A stretch of 64,000 bases of DNA from Pseudomonas fluorescens (GTDB taxonomy: Bacteria > Pseudomonadota > Gammaproteobacteria > Pseudomonadales > Pseudomonadaceae): assembly GCF_902497995.1 (NCBI RefSeq), contig NZ_CABVII010000017.1, forward strand, positions 98,762-162,761, in the 5' to 3' direction. Positions 61,289 through 64,000 of the stretch are shown piece by piece. Every line of letters begins with the position of its first letter. The first letter of the stretch is position 1. The position numbers and the translations under genes are program-made. The notes beneath the pieces are model-generated. The model was not told where the DNA came from. It saw only the letters and a list, made by a program, of their open reading frames with translations, and ran no database searches.

Positions 61289-61433
61289 CTTCCATGTTCC
61301 AGAAACAAGAAGGCCCGAACGTAATGCCGGACTAAGCCAGCACCAGAGGATCGGGCGCGATTGGGATTGATGCTGCCGTAGCCTAATGACCACGTCAATG
61401 TATAAGTCACATAAAACGCGGAAAACACTAGGC
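61202..61433. repeat. Direct repeat, copy 2 (about 230 bases)
   Basis: About 80 percent identical to 58568-58795. The most similar block, acaagaaggccc to attggg (61309-61371), lies upstream of the Abi_2 start. Reading frames in both copies are conserved no better in one frame than another, so the upstream block looks non-coding. Confidence 0.75.
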
Positions 61434-61620
61434 TTTATGCGGGTTTGTGACGATCTATTGCTGACGATAGGGCGCTTGTGAGCACCCTAAAACAGAGCTC
61501 TTTGGTTAGCTGTCAGGCCATTCCGAAATAGCGGTAGGGGTATTCTCTGCGATGCCTGGTGCTAGCAATTTTCAAAGAGAACTGGGTTTGAAAGTTGCAG
61601 TAACGGGGTGCGCGCGATAC
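61434..61620. other. Intergenic region without a recognised gene
   Basis: This stretch separates the Abi_2 region from the DUF3077 leader. I see no convincing ORF or REP. It should contain the promoter for the leader described next. Confidence 0.45.
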
Positions 61621-61630
61621 CCTTCCACCG

Positions 61631-61716
61631 TCGCTGCCAATTCAGCGACCGGGTGTGGAAACCCGTGTAATTCAAGGCGCAACAGCGCCCCCATCACGTC
61701 TGCCGGCGCTTTTTTT
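61631..61716 (+). promoter_or_regulatory. Structured leader with a possible attenuator
   Basis: Consecutive hairpins: tcgctg/cagcga (61631-61648), cgggt-gtggaa-acccg (61650-61665), and ggcgc-aaca-gcgcc (61676-61689). The 3' arm of the last overlaps agcgcc (61684-61689), which pairs with ggcgct (61705-61710) followed by seven T. The two pairings exclude each other, as in an antiterminator/terminator switch. Confidence 0.5.
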
Positions 61717-61805
61717 ATGCCTGCGGCGTGAGTTATGGCGGCTGTGCGTGGGACGTCTTTGGGCGTGCCGGTTTCCTTGATTCCCGGTTTTCCACCCTGC
61801 GCACA

Positions 61806-61842
61806 GCTGTCACCCATTCGTGTGGAAACGAATGTGGCAGCT
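61806..61842 (+). promoter_or_regulatory. Hairpin before the 38-residue ORF
   Basis: agctgtcac...attcgt pairs with acgaat...gtggcagct around a gtgga loop, a stem of about 15 pairs with one bulge. The caagga ribosome site of the small ORF lies nine bases downstream. Its loop matches the gtggaa loop at 61655, though the stems differ. Confidence 0.5.
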
Positions 61843-61864
61843 CCTCATATCAAGGAGTTTGATA

Positions 61865-61981
61865 ATGCGCAGCATCAATCCGTACAAAATTTGGGTTTTT
61901 CCTCAACGCGACTCCCAGTTGCGTATCGCCCCACCATTCACCCTCCCCCTCCCCCTCTCCGTTATCGGAGGTGGCCAATGA
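61865..61981 (+). CDS. Small ORF (38 residues) coupled to DUF3077
   Basis: An ATG at 61865 with strong aaggag 8 bases upstream opens a 38-residue ORF, MRSINPYKIWVFPQRDSQLR then a Pro/Leu-rich end (PPFTLPLPLSVIGGGQ). Its TGA overlaps the DUF3077 ATG (ATGA), so the two are probably translationally coupled. It may be a leader peptide or a real small protein; I do not recognise it. Confidence 0.6.
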   Translation: MRSINPYKIWVFPQRDSQLRIAPPFTLPLPLSVIGGGQ

Positions 61982-62289
61982 CCGAACAATCAGAGCTGAA
62001 AACCATCGGTTTAACACCCGCCATCTACTGCGCGGACCAAGCCCTGTTCCACGTCACTCGCGGCGTTCCCCTCGGTGATGCGTTAGCCATGGCTTCCGAT
62101 TTTCTGTTTCTCGCCAAGGCGCTCACTGAAGATGCCGCCTACGCCAGAGACACCGACCGCCACGCCTGGGCTGCGCATTATTTGACGGCGATGAGTAAGG
62201 CGGTGGTTGATGATGCGGTGAAGGTGCTCACGCGGGATCGGCCTTCCACAGTTCCACCTAAGCGGACGACGGCGACGTCTGAAGAGTAG
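61978..62289 (+). CDS. DUF3077 family protein
   Basis: This 103-residue protein has the DUF3077 pattern: GLTPAIYCADQALFHVTRGV, DALAMASDFLFLAKALTED and AWAAHYLTAMSKAVVDDAVK. The family is common and multicopy in Pseudomonas, without known function. The start ATG at 61978 has ggaggt 7 bases upstream. The C-terminus (STVPPKRTTATSEE) is polar and probably disordered. Confidence 0.85.
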   Translation: MTEQSELKTIGLTPAIYCADQALFHVTRGVPLGDALAMASDFLFLAKALTEDAAYARDTDRHAWAAHYLTAMSKAVVDDAVKVLTRDRPSTVPPKRTTATSEE

Positions 62290-62309
62290 ATTTTGAAAAA
62301 TGGGGAGCG

Positions 62310-62414
62310 GACTGCTTGGGATTTTGGCAGGACTTTCAACATTGATGTTGGCTGACCTGACGCTTTCGCGGGCAAGCCCGCTCCCACAGGGATTGCGGTG
62401 AACTGACTGGCATT
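62310..62414. repeat. Decayed REPIN with one terminal inverted repeat of the TIR element
   Basis: The right REP gcgggcaagcccgctcccac (62367) is intact, while the left is reduced to ggggagcggactgcttg. It ends with gaactgactggcatt (62400-62414), the end sequence of the elements at 11493 and 51526. The left terminal repeat is missing. Confidence 0.7.
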
Positions 62415-62417
62415 GTT

Positions 62418-62439
62418 AGCCCCGAACTCTTTCGGGGCT
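62418..62439 (-). terminator. Hairpin downstream of the PH-domain gene
   Basis: agccccgaa/ttcggggct with a 4-base loop. No T tract follows on the minus strand because the TIR element begins 3 bases away, so an original terminator may have lost its tail. Confidence 0.55.
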
Positions 62440-62452
62440 GTCGATACTCAGC

Positions 62453-62821
62453 TCAAAGCACATGCTGGGAAATCAGCTTCGAGATTTCTACCATCGATGT
62501 CCTGCCGGTGAATTCGAATTTCACCTTTCCCAGCGATGAAAAATAGATCTCCAGCTCGGAATCCAGGTCGAACGTGCCCGAGGTTTCCACCGAGTACGCC
62601 ACGATGTTTTTGTACGGCAACGAGGTGAAGTCTTTCTTGCTGCCGGTGAGGCCCTGCACGTTGACGGCGATGATGCGTTTGTTGGTAAAGACCACGCCGT
62701 CGCGCATGGATTTGTACGAGTCGATGACGTGTTCCCCGTCGAGCAAAAGGGCGGAAACGCGTTCGGCGTATTCTTCATTTTGCTTGAGTTTGAAAAATCC
62801 CTTGTTGTTGAAGTCAATCAT
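62453..62821 (-). CDS. Bacterial PH-domain protein
   Basis: This 122-residue protein matches the bacterial PH-like domain (bPH_1): LLLDGEHVIDSYKSMRDGVV, FTNKRIIAVNVQG, KDFTSLPYKNIVAYSVETSG and LEIYFSSLGKVKFEF with a C-terminal helix. The binding partner is unknown. It stands alone between a TIR-element remnant and a secreted-protein gene. Confidence 0.85.
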   Translation of the reverse strand: MIDFNNKGFFKLKQNEEYAERVSALLLDGEHVIDSYKSMRDGVVFTNKRIIAVNVQGLTGSKKDFTSLPYKNIVAYSVETSGTFDLDSELEIYFSSLGKVKFEFTGRTSMVEISKLISQHVL

Positions 62822-62880
62822 TTGCCGCTCCTGTTGTTAAATGCACTTCGACGCTTCCTGCAACGCAATCGCCTCAGCGG

Positions 62881-63333
62881 CTACTCAATCTGAATCGGTC
62901 CCTTGGTCCCGGCATCGCTGTCCGTCCAGTAGTCCTCATTCTGCAGTCGCCGATCGTCCTGGAGGGTGAAGAGGATCTTGCCCTGGCGAAACTGCAGCGT
63001 GCCATCGGTGCGTCTGGCATTCACCCGTTGGCCGTTGACCCAGACTTGTTCTTTGGCATCGATGCGGATGGTGGCCACGGTGGCGCCTGAATCGCTCTTG
63101 GCCACCCACTGCCCGGCATAGGGGGTCTGGGCGCTTGAGCTGTCCGTGGCGGGGTTGGCGAATCCGGCCTTGGCGTTTTCCGCCTTGGTCTTGTGGATAT
63201 CGCAGCCTTGGGTTTCGCTGACCTGGGTGCAGCCGGATTGCTCGAGCTGTTTGCGGTACTTGTCGTTGATGGCGTACGCCGGGGATTGTGTCGCGATCAA
63301 AATGGCCAGCGCCGGCAGGATGATTCTATTCAT
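62881..63333 (-). CDS. Small secreted protein of unknown function
   Basis: This 150-residue protein has a signal peptide (MNRIILPALAILIATQSPAYA). The mature N-terminus has two Cys (SGCTQVSETQGCDIHKTKAE), likely a disulphide; the rest is a probable beta-sheet domain (AGQWVAKSDSGATVATIRID, QVWVNGQRVNARRTDGTLQF). I do not recognise the family. Confidence 0.75.
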   Translation of the reverse strand: MNRIILPALAILIATQSPAYAINDKYRKQLEQSGCTQVSETQGCDIHKTKAENAKAGFANPATDSSSAQTPYAGQWVAKSDSGATVATIRIDAKEQVWVNGQRVNARRTDGTLQFRQGKILFTLQDDRRLQNEDYWTDSDAGTKGPIQIE

Positions 63334-63426
63334 GTTTGCTCCTTTGCGATCAAGGTCGAACGGTATCGCACGCTCACTGTAGTGGGCTGATCACGTCCTT
63401 CAATACCCGCGCCACATATTGTACCT
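63334..63426. other. Upstream region of the secreted-protein gene
   Basis: Short region to the right of the secreted-protein start; no ORF or repeat recognised. Confidence 0.4.
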
Positions 63427-63668
63427 ACATGACAAGATCGCGCTCGTGGAACCCATCACCTGATGTTGTACGCAAGACGCGATAAAACGTCGCCTCCGAT
63501 GCCAGATAGCGCCCTTGACCGGCCAGGCGCGGCACGATCTGGCTCGGCGGCAGATGGGCGTACTCAGAGCTGTCGCACAGCGTCACCAAGCAGTGATTTG
63601 CTCGGGGTAAAGGCCCTTTGCGCCGGCAATACTCGCCCAGGTCGATCTCGGATAAGCTGCCCCGCCTT
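63427..63668 (-). pseudogene. IS3-family transposase remnant
   Basis: Read on the minus strand, LGEYCRRKG and KGLYPEQITAW appear in two frames separated by one extra base, followed by a gap and then EYAHLPPSQIVPRLAGQGRY and LASEATFYRVLR. These are hallmarks of an IS3-group transposase. Frameshift and internal deletion leave it inactive, and I see no inverted ends. It sits just downstream of the rrn operon end. Confidence 0.65.
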
Positions 63669-63821
63669 GATCGTGCCCATGCTCCGCGTGGGAATGCATC
63701 CCGCGACGCGCCAGGAACTTCAGGACAATGGGGGGTGTCAGGAAGTGAGCGTCATCGTTGGCGACCGTCGTCGGAACGCCGCCCGGAGCAAGCTCGCTCC
63801 TACACACAGCGGCTTTCCTGC
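63669..63821. repeat. Repeat-rich tail before the rrn terminator
   Basis: gcgtgggaatgcatcccgcg at 63688 is a known-looking palindromic REP type, and ggagcaagctcgctcctaca at 63785 is a half REP without partner. No gene is supported. Confidence 0.5.
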
Positions 63822-63824
63822 GGA

Positions 63825-63863
63825 CAAAAACAAAACCCCTACCTGCATGCGCAGATAGGGGTT
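63825..63863 (-). terminator. rrn operon terminator
   Basis: On the minus strand aaacccctatctgcg and the mirror caggtaggggttt form a long stem, followed by tgtttttgtcc. It is 12 bases past the 5S gene. Confidence 0.85.
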
Positions 63864-63874
63864 TCGGAATTTAA

Positions 63875-63991
63875 TCTTGACGATGACCTACTCTCACATG
63901 GGGAAACCCCACACTACCATCGGCGATGCATCGTTTCACTGCTGAGTTCGGGATGGGATCAGGTGGTTCCAATGCTCTATGGTCGTCAAGA
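63875..63991 (-). rRNA. rrf: 5S ribosomal RNA
   Basis: The minus strand reads cttgacgaccatagagcatt, ggaaccacctgatcccatcc, cgaactcagcagtgaaacga and so on to gagagtaggtcatcgtcaag, the standard Pseudomonas 5S sequence; ends pair (cttgacga/tcgtcaag). Ends are set by homology. The 23S gene should follow to the right outside the window. Confidence 0.96.
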
Positions 63992-64000
63992 AATTCGGGT

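Noticed and set aside
61572..61817. 81-residue minus-strand ORF over the DUF3077 leader
   Set aside because: It is complementary to the hairpins and T tract of a plus-strand leader; its conservation, if any, is better explained by RNA structure.

Overview
The window is a chromosomal segment of a Pseudomonas of the P. fluorescens group. The evidence is the gene set and order (isc operon, queA-tgt-yajC-secDF, bamB-der, guaBA, cmoAB), GC-rich codon use, and many copies of the REP doublets (REPINs) typical of that group, here with cores such as gcgggcttgctcgcg and cgaggcttgcccgcg. Most of it is conserved housekeeping DNA. The accessory parts are the left edge (1-2.7 kb), the trehalose block (11.5-20 kb), a small toxin-antitoxin-like pair (20.0-20.8 kb), and the stretch between a tRNA-Leu gene and a 5S rRNA gene (58-63.9 kb).

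Left to right: (i) 1-2725, a tightly packed mevalonate-pathway operon: the 3' part of a class I HMG-CoA reductase, then mevalonate kinase and diphosphomevalonate decarboxylase. The same chromosome carries ispG of the MEP pathway at 38.4-39.5 kb, so it encodes enzymes of both isoprenoid routes. (ii) 2.8-11.2 kb: a Lon-family protease, an unknown small protein, a chagasin-type lipoprotein, a YhhN-family membrane protein, cmoA-cmoB, tadA and a Tat-exported multicopper oxidase. (iii) 11.5-20.0 kb: trehalose uptake and use, with TreR, trehalose EIIBC, trehalose-6-phosphate hydrolase, a maltoporin-like porin, an EIIA-HPr-EI fusion and a small EIIB-like protein that lacks the phosphorylatable cysteine. 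A two-palindrome operator lies between treR and treB. (iv) 20.0-29.1 kb: HicA-like/HTH pair, guaB-guaA, a telomere-like hexamer repeat array, a zinc-ribbon protein, a TauE/SafE exporter, xseA and an M23 peptidase. (v) 29.3-42.9 kb: leuA, an omega-amidase/methionine aminotransferase pair, der-bamB-yfgM-hisS-ispG-rodZ-pilF-rlmN and ndk. (vi) 43.0-48.7 kb: the complete isc operon (iscR, S, U, A, hscB, hscA, fdx, iscX) with IscR-like sites before it and a terminator after it. (vii) 48.8-57.9 kb: cysE-trmJ, suhB, a glycine-zipper protein, and queA-tgt-yajC-secD-secF. (viii) 57.9-64 kb: tRNA-Leu(CAA), a small unknown protein, a delta-60 repeat protein flanked by two decayed Abi_2 (HEPN RNase) copies, a DUF3077 gene behind a structured leader with a previously unlisted 38-aa ORF, a bacterial PH-domain protein, a small secreted protein, an IS3-family transposase remnant, and the 5S rRNA end of an rrn operon.

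Non-genic DNA is dominated by REPINs. Two of them lie inside a larger element with its own terminal inverted repeats (aatgccagtcagttaag); one copy split the suhB terminator and another is nested inside an outer REP variant.
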